Positions 24,034 to 31,878 of a stretch of DNA of 64,000 bases are shown here, piece by piece. Position numbers and translations under genes: made by a program. The notes under the pieces were generated by a model. It was not told where the DNA came from, did not search any database, and was given only the letters and a program-made list of their open reading frames with translations. Position 1 is the first letter of the stretch. Every line of letters starts with the position of its first letter. The stretch comes from Gammaproteobacteria bacterium (lineage in GTDB: Bacteria > Pseudomonadota > Gammaproteobacteria > GCA-001735895): assembly GCA_030066085.1 (NCBI GenBank), contig JASJCI010000036.1, positions 62,001 through 126,000 of the forward strand, read 5' to 3'.

Positions 24034-25656
24034 TCAACGTTCCCCATCGAAATCGACGCCGCCGTAGGCAACGCCGCTCAGGCGCGTCATGTCGGTATCG
24101 AAAGTGGTCAGGTCTTCGCGGTTGAACTTCGACAGGTGATCGTGGCCCGCGGCCCGCGCCAGCACCTTCATCAGGTCGACCGCGGCGCCGAAAAACCGCG
24201 CGAGGCGCTCGGCCGCCTCGTCGACCGGCAAGCGGTCGCGCAGGTGGGGCTTCTGGGTCGCGATTCCGACCGGGCAATTGTTGCTGTTGCACGCGCGCAT
24301 CCCGAGGCAGCCGATTGCCTGCAGCGCGGCGTTCGAGAGTGCGATGCCGTCGGCGCCGAGCGCCAGCGCCTTGGCAAAATCGGCCGGGTGACGCAGGCCG
24401 CCGGTGATGATCAGCGTAACACCGTCCGCATCACAGCGATCCAGGTGGCGGCGCGCCCGCGCCAGTGCCGGGATCGTCGGCACCGAGATATGGTCACGAA
24501 AAATCAGCGGCGCGGCGCCGGTGCCGCCGCCTCGACCGTCGAGAATCACGTAATCGACACCAATTTCGAGCGCCGCGTCGAGATCCTTCTCGATGTGTTG
24601 CGCCGACAGTTTGAAACCGACCGGGATACCGCCGGTACGTTCGCGCACCTCGGTGGCGAAGTCGCGGTACTGCTCAAGCGAAGTCCAGTCAGGAAAACGC
24701 GCCGGGGATATCGCGGACTGACCTTCCGGCAAGTTGCGCACCTCGGCAATCTTGCCCTTGACCTTGTTGCCGGGCAGGTGCCCCCCGGTGCCGGTCTTGG
24801 CGCCCTGCCCACCCTTGAAGTGGAAAGCCTGGGTTTTTTCGACCTTGTCCCAGGAAAAGCCGAAACGCGCCGAGGCAAGCTCGTAAAAGTAGCGTGAATT
24901 AGCCGCCTGCTCTTCCGGTAACATGCCACCCTCACCCGAACAAATGCCGGTGCCGGCCAGCTCGGCACCTTTCGCCAGCGCCACCTTGGCTTCTTCGGAC
25001 AGCGCGCCGAAACTCATATCGGAAACGAACAGCGGGATATCCAGTCGAAGCGGTCTCGACGCATTCGGACCAATGACGATATCGCTGCCGACCGGGTCTT
25101 CGTCGAGCAGCGGCAGTCTGGCTAACTGGCCGACCACAAACTGGATATCGTCCCACTTCGGCAGCTGATCGCGCGGTACTCCCATGGCATCGGACGGGCC
25201 GTGGTGGCCGGTTTTGTCCAGGCCTTCCGAAGCCAGCTTGCGAATGAACTTGACCCAGGGTTCGTCCACCGTCCCCGTCAGATCCTGGTAAGCACCCTGG
25301 TAACTGTCACGCTGGTACGGCTGTGGATTCTCCTCGGCCCAGGCCCGGATTTGATCTTCGTCGACGCAGACCTGGCCATCCTCGATCCAGGCGGTGAACT
25401 TGTGCAGGATCTCGCTGTTGTTGTACTCGCTGACGCCGCTATCCATGCGGTAGTCCCAGTGATGCACGCCGCAGATCAGGTTGTGACCGGACACGTAGCC
25501 GTCGGCCATCAGCGCACCGCGATGCGCGCAGCGCCCGTAGAGTACGCTGAGCTCGTCGTCGAATCGCAGGACCACGAGGTCGACATCGGCGACCAGCGCA
25601 TGGGTTGGCTTGCGGTCGGCCAGGTCGTCCCAGCTCAGCAGGGCTAGCTTTTTCAT
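24034..25656 (-). CDS. Rieske - glutamate synthase-type (FMN, 3Fe-4S) fusion
   Basis: A 540-residue protein. N-terminal Rieske-like domain: Cys43-x-His45 (GRCAHRGAL) and Cys62-x-x-His65 (CGVHHW). Residues about 190-520 are the FMN-binding domain of glutamate synthase: DMSFGALSEEAKVALAKGAE, GICSGEGGML, HFKGGQGAKTGTGGHLPG, VDYVILDGRGGGTGAAP, and Cys450-x5-Cys456-x4-Cys461 matching the [3Fe-4S] ligand spacing of GltB. The glutaminase and central domains of GltB are absent. Related stand-alone domains include MgsC, the catalytic subunit of N-methylglutamate synthase. It heads the operon; an amine-to-glutamate type reaction is possible but unproven. Confidence 0.9.
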   Translation of the reverse strand: MKKLALLSWDDLADRKPTHALVADVDLVVLRFDDELSVLYGRCAHRGALMADGYVSGHNLICGVHHWDYRMDSGVSEYNNSEILHKFTAWIEDGQVCVDEDQIRAWAEENPQPYQRDSYQGAYQDLTGTVDEPWVKFIRKLASEGLDKTGHHGPSDAMGVPRDQLPKWDDIQFVVGQLARLPLLDEDPVGSDIVIGPNASRPLRLDIPLFVSDMSFGALSEEAKVALAKGAELAGTGICSGEGGMLPEEQAANSRYFYELASARFGFSWDKVEKTQAFHFKGGQGAKTGTGGHLPGNKVKGKIAEVRNLPEGQSAISPARFPDWTSLEQYRDFATEVRERTGGIPVGFKLSAQHIEKDLDAALEIGVDYVILDGRGGGTGAAPLIFRDHISVPTIPALARARRHLDRCDADGVTLIITGGLRHPADFAKALALGADGIALSNAALQAIGCLGMRACNSNNCPVGIATQKPHLRDRLPVDEAAERLARFFGAAVDLMKVLARAAGHDHLSKFNREDLTTFDTDMTRLSGVAYGGVDFDGER

Positions 25657-25666
25657 GTTTCCTCCA

Positions 25667-25867
25667 TTAATCGGATGGTTTCATCATCACCTCGCGCAGG
25701 GGCAGTTCCGCACCGGAGCGATTTTCTACACGATCGCCAACGCCCGCGGCCAGCCGGGCGCTGGCGCTTGCCAGCGGCGCGATAATCGCCGTGTCACGCA
25801 GGCGATCACAAACGAAGGCACGTAGCAGCAGTCCGGCAGCAACTACCGCGATTGTCTGGATGTCCAT
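25667..25867 (-). CDS. Possible small membrane-anchored protein
   Basis: A 66-codon frame ending ten bases before the Rieske-GltS start. The N-terminus (MDIQTIAVVAAGLLLRAFVCDRL) is one hydrophobic helix; the rest is Ala/Arg-rich and hydrophilic. No clear ribosome site and no recognised family. The position at the head of an operon fits either a real small protein or a chance frame in GC-rich DNA. Confidence 0.3.
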   Translation of the reverse strand: MDIQTIAVVAAGLLLRAFVCDRLRDTAIIAPLASASARLAAGVGDRVENRSGAELPLREVMMKPSD

Positions 25868-26046
25868 GCAGCATCGAGGTCAGTTTTGGCAAGCATGCCT
25901 GTTTTTCACCGTCCCGCCATGCTCGTTTATTCGACGCCACTTGAGCACATACGCTGTGAAACCGGGCGCGGCATTCAGCACCGCGCCTTTCGCGCCCGCC
26001 TTTCATTTCATTCGCACCGGGCGCCAGGATTAGACGGCGCGCAGCT

Positions 26047-27165
26047 TCAGCAAAACACGGTCAGTACACCGGTGTAGCCGTACAGGCGATTGTGGAAGAT
26101 CTCGCCGTTGGCAAAAAAACCGACCAGCGGAATGTCGCCGAGTTCCGCGCGAATGAATCCGAGTTCTTCCGAGTTAGCGCCGAACTGGTAGCGGCCACGG
26201 CCAAGACAGGAGTAGTAAACCGCACCCCTGGCCCGGCCATCGAGCCGGCCGCGAATATCGGCCAGCATGCGCAGCATGTCCTCGCGTGCACTATTGCCGT
26301 CGCGCCGGCAAAACATGACTTCAGTGCCCGGCTCGACGATTTCACCGATTGCGACCAGGCCCTGTTCCGGGTCTATGCCCATCAGGTTGCGCACCATGTA
26401 GTCACCGGTATCCGAGCCGCGAATCGGGATGCCGGCAAAGATATAGCCGGCGACCCGCTGCAGGTCCTGCGCCATGACCTCGCCGATATCCTGTTTGAAA
26501 ACATCCAGCGCCGGGCGGCCGTCGAGCTCGATCAGTACGTTATGCTGGCATGACGTGATGACGTGTTTAGCGCCGATCGGGGTGCAGCCCTGCGTGTGTC
26601 CGCTGACTACCGGCACCTCGCTGGAAAACAGTACGCCCGATATCCCGCCGCCGGTTACCGCGTCGGCCACCTGCGGATTTTCGCCATGCGACGAGGTCAA
26701 CCCGCCGACGAAAAAAGCTCCGGGAGTCGCCTCGGACAGCTCCGCGATGAGCCCTGGCGAAGCGGGGTTGCCTGGATCGGCGTGCAGGATACCGAAGTGA
26801 AACGCGTCCTGCCGCAGCCAGGCGGCCGCACTGTCGGTGAAGGTGCCGACACCTTCGCGCAGCGGTGGCACAGCGCACAGCGCGGGTTCGGGAAACCCGG
26901 CGAGCATTACCGCCAGCGCGGGCTGTTCGTAGTACTCGCGCCCGGTAGCACAAATACCGACACCGACGGTACCGGTCCAGTGCGGGATAGCCGTGGCCTC
27001 GCGCAACCTGGTCAGCACCGCGTCGAGCTCGGGTGCGAGCGCATCGGTCGCGTAGACGAATCCCAGGTTAGCCGACGAATCGACCGGACCGAGCTGTTGC
27101 AGGCAATCGTCGACCAGGCAATCCGCACCGGCGCCGCTGGCGTGACCAAGCTGGAAACGCTCCAT
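26047..27165 (-). CDS. FIST domain protein
   Basis: A 372-residue protein with the FIST N and C domains: LGFVYATDALAPELDAVLTRL, GTVGVGICATGREYYEQPALAVML, PGAFFVGGLTSSHG in the N-terminal part, and GVLFSSEVPVVSGHTQGCTPIG, AIGEIVEPGTEVMFCRRD, ARGAVYYSCLGRGRYQFG and DIPLVGFFANGEI in the C-terminal part. FIST domains are predicted ligand-binding sensory modules for small molecules such as amino acids, and often work with chemotaxis or signalling proteins; here it is free-standing. I start at ATG 27165 (GGGAAC upstream) because the upstream in-frame segment is not FIST-like. Confidence 0.9.
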   Translation of the reverse strand: MERFQLGHASGAGADCLVDDCLQQLGPVDSSANLGFVYATDALAPELDAVLTRLREATAIPHWTGTVGVGICATGREYYEQPALAVMLAGFPEPALCAVPPLREGVGTFTDSAAAWLRQDAFHFGILHADPGNPASPGLIAELSEATPGAFFVGGLTSSHGENPQVADAVTGGGISGVLFSSEVPVVSGHTQGCTPIGAKHVITSCQHNVLIELDGRPALDVFKQDIGEVMAQDLQRVAGYIFAGIPIRGSDTGDYMVRNLMGIDPEQGLVAIGEIVEPGTEVMFCRRDGNSAREDMLRMLADIRGRLDGRARGAVYYSCLGRGRYQFGANSEELGFIRAELGDIPLVGFFANGEIFHNRLYGYTGVLTVFC

Positions 27166-27293
27166 GTCTGTTCCCGTTTCGAATGTTGACGCCGGGGAGT
27201 ATATCACCGGCATAAAACGGGCAGGGTCGCGCGCGGAGGGGTCGAAGACCCGTCGTCATTCGGAAGCAGGCAAAACCCGCGACGGTTGCGGGA

Positions 27294-27503
27294 TCAGGTC
27301 CCGAACAGGATCGGCATCGGCTGCGTCATCGCCGTGACCTGGCTGCGAACGCGCCGGTCTTCGACGCCGCTGCGCCGATCCTGGATGGCAATCCGACGAG
27401 AGTGGTCGGTGAGATTGGGCAGGACGCTGGAGCGTCGATCCCCGAAGAGGCGTCGATCACGTTTGGCAGCGCGGCGATCGACCGGCACAGTGGCTTGCGA
27501 CAT
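27294..27503 (-). CDS. Small arginine-rich protein with DRR repeats
   Basis: A 69-residue protein preceded by a strong ribosome site (AAGGAGTGG, about eight bases before the ATG) in an AT-rich upstream region unlike the surrounding DNA, which favours a real gene. It contains VDRRAAKRDRRLFGDRRSS and later IQDRRSGVEDRR. Spaced DRR motifs occur in small unassigned proteobacterial proteins. The charge suggests nucleic acid or acidic-surface binding. Downstream of it by about 130 bases is the FIST gene. Confidence 0.5.
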   Translation of the reverse strand: MSQATVPVDRRAAKRDRRLFGDRRSSVLPNLTDHSRRIAIQDRRSGVEDRRVRSQVTAMTQPMPILFGT

Positions 27504-27673
27504 GTTGGGTTGCCACTCCTTGCTCTGACATGTGAGCCATTAATGTTCCAATAAATTTAATGACTTATGTGCAAAATGTAAAGTGAAATATTAGTTTTTG
27601 CTCGTAACTATAAAGGCGGCCGTGGCGATTATGTCCGATGACTGGATAGTTCACCGTTTCGGGATCGGCGGGA

Positions 27674-28831
27674 CTATACGGCCCGTTCTTGCATGAAATG
27701 CAGGTAGGTTTCGTGGAAATGGCGCAGCATGACCTCGGAAATCTCCTGGTTGTCCGGATCGATCATGTACCAGCCGTGCTCGAAGCAGCGCTGCGACATG
27801 CCTTCGTGCACCGATTCCATGAACGCGATGTCTTCCTGCTGCAGGACGTCGCGCGCCCAGGCCGTGCGCAGCTCGCGCCGCTCGAGCATGCCGGGATCCG
27901 TCGGCTCGGCAATGTCGAGCTGCACGATATCGCGATAGGCCCGATCCATTCCGCGCGGCGTCCACTGCGACAGTGACAGGTTACCCGGCCCGGCGAACTG
28001 GGCCAGCGCGATGTTCGGAAACAGGTGCCAGAAATGCAGGTCCATGACGTCGTGTTCGGGCAGCAGCGGGTACGCCTTGTTGTCCACCTTGCCGGACGAT
28101 GGAATAAACACGTAGCTGTAGTTCGGATGTAGCGTCTGCTTCTGCCTGGCTACGTCCAGCATATCGGCAAAAGATTCATGGCCGATGCGGCAGTGGTAAC
28201 ACTCGAGAAAATTATCGACCTGGATTTTCCAGTTGGCCTTTACATCCACCGAGTGCAGCGCCGACGCCTGTGCGCTGAGCTGGTAACGATCCAGATCCGG
28301 AATGGCGGATTTGACCTGCTCCTCGAGACCGGGCCAGAAGTCCGCAATCGGTTCCGCACCCGGGTCGAGATTGACGAAGACGAAGTCGAACAGGCGGTCG
28401 ACGCGTACCGGCGCCAGGCAGATCGCGCTGACATCGGGGGTTTCACTGCTCGCGGTGCTGCGATCGTGCCGCAACTTGCCATCGAGCGAATAACTCCACT
28501 GGTGATAGGGACAGACGATGACCTTCTTGTGTCCCGCGCCCTCCAGCAGCTTGTGACCACGATGTGGACAGACATTGTAGAAAGCCTTCAGCTCTCCGTC
28601 GCGATCGCGCACGACGAAAACGTTCTGCCCCATGATTTCGGTCGCCACGTAGGCGCCGTGACCGTCGAGTTGGTCGATGTGGCAGGCGTACTGCCAGGAC
28701 CTGAAGAACACCTGCTCACGTTCGCGTGCCAGCACGTCGGCCTCGACGTAGTAGCGCGCGGGCAGCGCGCGCAGTCGATCGTTCGGCGCGAAGTCAAAAC
28801 AGGCGGGTTGTTGCACTACCCTCGACGTCAT
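27674..28831 (-). CDS. Rieske oxygenase of quaternary-amine type (GbcA/CntA/choline monooxygenase-like)
   Basis: A 385-residue oxygenase alpha subunit. ATG 28831 has GAGGAGGG five bases upstream. Rieske ligands: Cys88-Pro-His90 and Cys107-Pro-Tyr-His110. Mononuclear iron site: DNFLECYHCRIGH with His213 and His218 and Glu210 at the bridging position, where most Rieske oxygenases have Asp; the LECYHC variant marks the choline, glycine betaine, carnitine and stachydrine group. These enzymes demethylate or hydroxylate quaternary amines using O2. The needed flavin reductase is not adjacent. It is divergent from a GbdR-like regulator. Confidence 0.9.
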   Translation of the reverse strand: MTSRVVQQPACFDFAPNDRLRALPARYYVEADVLAREREQVFFRSWQYACHIDQLDGHGAYVATEIMGQNVFVVRDRDGELKAFYNVCPHRGHKLLEGAGHKKVIVCPYHQWSYSLDGKLRHDRSTASSETPDVSAICLAPVRVDRLFDFVFVNLDPGAEPIADFWPGLEEQVKSAIPDLDRYQLSAQASALHSVDVKANWKIQVDNFLECYHCRIGHESFADMLDVARQKQTLHPNYSYVFIPSSGKVDNKAYPLLPEHDVMDLHFWHLFPNIALAQFAGPGNLSLSQWTPRGMDRAYRDIVQLDIAEPTDPGMLERRELRTAWARDVLQQEDIAFMESVHEGMSQRCFEHGWYMIDPDNQEISEVMLRHFHETYLHFMQERAV

Positions 28832-28975
28832 GATGCCCTCCTCTCGAAGCAGAGTCCGGTTTGACCAAAGGGGGGCCGGGCGCGGAATGCTACCGGCAAC
28901 CCTGGTCAGCGCTTGACTCGTTCGACATGATGGCATACCCATGCGAAAATCAGGGTGCTTTAACCGACAGATACA

Positions 28976-29968
28976 GTGCCTAAACAGACACTTTTGCCTG
29001 ACAGTCACAGCGAGCCTTGCGAGGTGCTTATCCTGCTGGTACCGCGCTACTCGCAACTGACGCTGGCGGCGCTGGTCGAGCCGTTGCGCATGGCGAATAC
29101 CGTGGCGAACCGACAGCTCTACCACTGGCGCCTGTGCAGCGAGGACGGAGACCCGGTGACTTCCAGCAGTGGTTTTACCCTCGCGGTCGACGAGGACATT
29201 GCTGGCAACAGCAATTTCGACACCCTGTTCGCGCTTGCCAGCTATGACGTCACGCAGTTTGCCACGGCGCGCATCAACGCTTTTCTGAAACGATCAGCGC
29301 GCAGCGGCGCAATCGTCGGCGGCCTGGATGCGGCGCCCTACCTGCTGGCCAGCGCGGGATTGCTCGACGGTCACCGCGCCACCACGCACTGGGATGAACT
29401 CGAGGATTTCCGCGTTCGTTACCCGCGTATCGACGTAGTACCCGAACGTTACGTGATCGATCGCCAGCGCATCACGACCAGCGGGTCGTTACCGTCTTTC
29501 GACCTGGTGCTCGAATTCATTCGCCGGCGCAATGGCCTGATGCTGGCAATGAACGTGTCGGGTAATTTCCTTTACGACCAGGCAAGGCCTGGCTCCGAAT
29601 CGCAGTACATGATTGCCGCGTCGCTGATCAACGCGCGTCACCCGATGATCTCGCGGGTTGTTCACCTGATGGAACGTAACCTGCGTTCGCCACTCGGCAT
29701 ATCGCAGCTGGCCGCGGCGGTCGGTCTCAGCGAGCGTTCGCTGCTGCGCCGGTTTCGCGCAACCCTCGGCATCGGTCCTCGTCAGTATTACCGCGCACTG
29801 CGACTCGATGCCGGCAGACGCCTGCTCGACAACAGCGATCTCAGCGTGACCGAGATCGCGATCGCCTGCGGTTTCGATTCGCGCGGATCATTTACCCGTG
29901 CATTCAGGCAGGTATTCGGGATCCCGCCGTCAGCGCAGCGGCCGGCAGGGCGGTTCGACCGCCGCTAA
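28976..29968 (+). CDS. GlxA/GbdR-like AraC-family regulator
   Basis: A 330-residue regulator with an N-terminal DJ-1/GATase1-like ligand domain (CEVLILLVPRYSQLTLAALV; GAIVGGLDAAPYLLASAGLL) and a C-terminal AraC double HTH (ISQLAAAVGLSERSLLRRF; VTEIAIACGFDSRGSFTRAF). This architecture is shared by GbdR and CdhR, which sense glycine betaine/dimethylglycine or carnitine-related compounds. Start is GTG 28976. It is divergent from the Rieske oxygenase across 144 bases, which strongly suggests it regulates that gene in response to the quaternary amine or its product. Confidence 0.9.
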   Translation: MPKQTLLPDSHSEPCEVLILLVPRYSQLTLAALVEPLRMANTVANRQLYHWRLCSEDGDPVTSSSGFTLAVDEDIAGNSNFDTLFALASYDVTQFATARINAFLKRSARSGAIVGGLDAAPYLLASAGLLDGHRATTHWDELEDFRVRYPRIDVVPERYVIDRQRITTSGSLPSFDLVLEFIRRRNGLMLAMNVSGNFLYDQARPGSESQYMIAASLINARHPMISRVVHLMERNLRSPLGISQLAAAVGLSERSLLRRFRATLGIGPRQYYRALRLDAGRRLLDNSDLSVTEIAIACGFDSRGSFTRAFRQVFGIPPSAQRPAGRFDRR

Positions 29969-30212
29969 ACAATCCGTGGAACCGAGTCGCGGAGCAACGA
30001 TCGACAACACACGCAAGGTCTGACATTCTGGCGCAAGGCTGCAACCGGACTCGGCAAAGAACCATGCATACAGGCGTCAGCAAACTCAAACCACTCCATG
30101 CGCCGGCGCAAGCCGAATCCGCCGACTCGAGGCACTCGATTCGACCGGTGGCCGATCGAACTACGGCACTGGACTCAGCGCGGGTTTGAGTACCACCGAA
30201 GCAGGTAAGCGA
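29969..30212. other. Intergenic stretch without a recognised gene
   Basis: Between the AraC-type regulator and the membrane hydrolase I see no hairpin, repeat or RNA gene. A TTG at 30186 could extend the hydrolase by nine residues. A 41-codon ATG frame at 30063 has no ribosome site and unremarkable composition. Confidence 0.4.
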
Positions 30213-31736
30213 ATGTCCCGCGGCGCGCTGGTTGTGGCGATACTGGCAGCGCTACTCATCGGCGGCGCGCTCTACCAGCTCGATCGTGCCAATGCCGGCG
30301 TGGTGACGAGCACGACGCGTCTCGGCGCCACTCCCGTTACCGTGTTCCGCGCACAGGATACGTCCGCCGACCAGCCGCGGCCGGTGATCGTCATAGCGCA
30401 CGGTTTTGCGGGCTCGCAGCAGTTGATGCAGCCATTCGCGGTCACGCTGGCGAAAAACGGTTACCTGGCGGTGACCTTCGATTATTACGGTCACGGGCGT
30501 AACCATGCCGCACTCGCCGGCGACATCACCCGGGTCGAGGGCGCAACGATCTCGCTGCTGCAGCAGACCCGCGAAGTGGTCGATTACGCGCTGTCGTTAC
30601 CGGGCGCGAGCGGTGATCTCGCCTCGCTTGGCCATTCGATGGCCTCGGATATCATGGTGCGCTACGCCGCGATCGACGCGCGGGTCGATGCGACGATCGC
30701 GGTGTCGATGTTCTCACCGGCAGTAACCGCCGAAAATCCGCGTAACCTGCTCGTGGTCGTCGGCGGGCTGGAGAGATTCCTGCAGCAGGAGGCGCTGCGC
30801 GTGCTGGGCATGGTCACCGACACGCCGCAGGAAGGTATAACCGTCGGCGCTTTCGACAACGGCAGCGCGCGGCGGGTCGCATTCGCCGATGGCGTCGAGC
30901 ACGTCGGCGTGCTCTACAGCAGCGAAAGCATGCGCGAAGCCGTCGCCTGGCTCGACCGGGTTTACGGTCGCAACGGCGGCGGCTATGTCGACGAGCGCGG
31001 CTTCGCGCTGGTTGCGCTAATCATCGGTATCGGCCTGCTGACCTGGCCGCTGTCGAAATTGCTGCCGGTGGTCAGCCGGCCGGCGCGGGGAGCTTCATTG
31101 CGCTGGCGGCAACTGCTGCCCGCGGCGTCAATCCCGGCGATCGGCACGCCACTGCTGCTGTGGTGGTTTCCGGCCGACTTCCTCGGGGTGCTCGTCGGCG
31201 GCTACCTCGCGATCCACTTTCTCGTTTACGGCCTGCTGACCGCCGCTTGCCTGTACTGGATCGGGCGCAGCGAAACCGGCACGCCCGTCACCGCTTCGAG
31301 CTACCCGCGACTCGCGGTTGCCAGTCTCCTTGCAACCCTGTACGTGGCCGGACTTATTGCGCTGGTGCTCGACACCTACGTAACGTCTTTCGCAATCACG
31401 CCGCCGCGTGTACCGCTGTTGTTCCTGATGCTGGTTGGCACCCTATGTTACTTTGTCGCCGACGAATGGCTCACGCACGGCGCCAAGACCGCCCGAGGCG
31501 GTCACCTGTTCACGCGCATCTGTTTCCTGGTTTCGCTTGGCCTTGCCGTTGCCCTGTCGTTCGAGGACCTTTTCTTCCTGCTGATCATTGCCGGCGTCAT
31601 CGTCATCTACTTCCTGGTCTACGGCCTGTTCAGCAAATGGATTTACCTCGCCACCGGGCATCCGGCGGTCGGCGCGCTGGCCAATGCCGTGGCGTTCGCG
31701 TGGGCGCTGGCTGCCGTGTTCCCGATGCTGTCATAA
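30213..31736 (+). CDS. Membrane alpha/beta hydrolase with multi-helix C-terminus
   Basis: A 507-residue protein from ATG 30213 (AGGTAAG upstream). One N-terminal anchor helix (ALVVAILAALLIGGALYQL), then a periplasmic alpha/beta hydrolase domain: VIVIAHGFAGSQQLMQPF with the oxyanion loop and ASLGHSMAS with the nucleophile Ser. From about residue 265, seven or so hydrophobic segments follow (FALVALIIGIGLLTW, ADFLGVLVGGYLAIHFLVYG, LAVASLLATLYVAGLIALV and others). A hydrolase fused to a multi-pass domain suggests action on a lipid or a transported ester. No partner gene is evident. Confidence 0.8.
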   Translation: MSRGALVVAILAALLIGGALYQLDRANAGVVTSTTRLGATPVTVFRAQDTSADQPRPVIVIAHGFAGSQQLMQPFAVTLAKNGYLAVTFDYYGHGRNHAALAGDITRVEGATISLLQQTREVVDYALSLPGASGDLASLGHSMASDIMVRYAAIDARVDATIAVSMFSPAVTAENPRNLLVVVGGLERFLQQEALRVLGMVTDTPQEGITVGAFDNGSARRVAFADGVEHVGVLYSSESMREAVAWLDRVYGRNGGGYVDERGFALVALIIGIGLLTWPLSKLLPVVSRPARGASLRWRQLLPAASIPAIGTPLLLWWFPADFLGVLVGGYLAIHFLVYGLLTAACLYWIGRSETGTPVTASSYPRLAVASLLATLYVAGLIALVLDTYVTSFAITPPRVPLLFLMLVGTLCYFVADEWLTHGAKTARGGHLFTRICFLVSLGLAVALSFEDLFFLLIIAGVIVIYFLVYGLFSKWIYLATGHPAVGALANAVAFAWALAAVFPMLS

Positions 31737-31739
31737 CTG

Positions 31740-31763
31740 CCCGCCAAGCGGGTGATTCTTTTT
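31740..31763 (+). terminator. Likely intrinsic terminator after the membrane hydrolase
   Basis: CCCGC, a CAA loop, GCGGG, then TGATTCTTTTT, starting three bases after the hydrolase stop. The stem is short (5 bp), but the T-rich tail and position fit. Confidence 0.5.
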
Positions 31764-31773
31764 ATATTTAATG

Positions 31774-31815
31774 TTTTGGGCGTCGTGAGTGCGTCGAGCG
31801 CAAGGCGGATTTTGC
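31774..31815 (+). repeat. Half copy of the long-palindrome (MITE-like) repeat
   Basis: About 40 bases beginning TTTTGGGCGTCGTGAG match the left half of the full unit at 33727 with a single difference over 36 bases, then diverge; the inverted right half is missing. Confidence 0.6.
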
Positions 31816-31878
31816 TCGGGCCGCGCAGCTGCGATATCGGGAATACTTATACGCCTTGACCAAGATGACCGTTTACGC

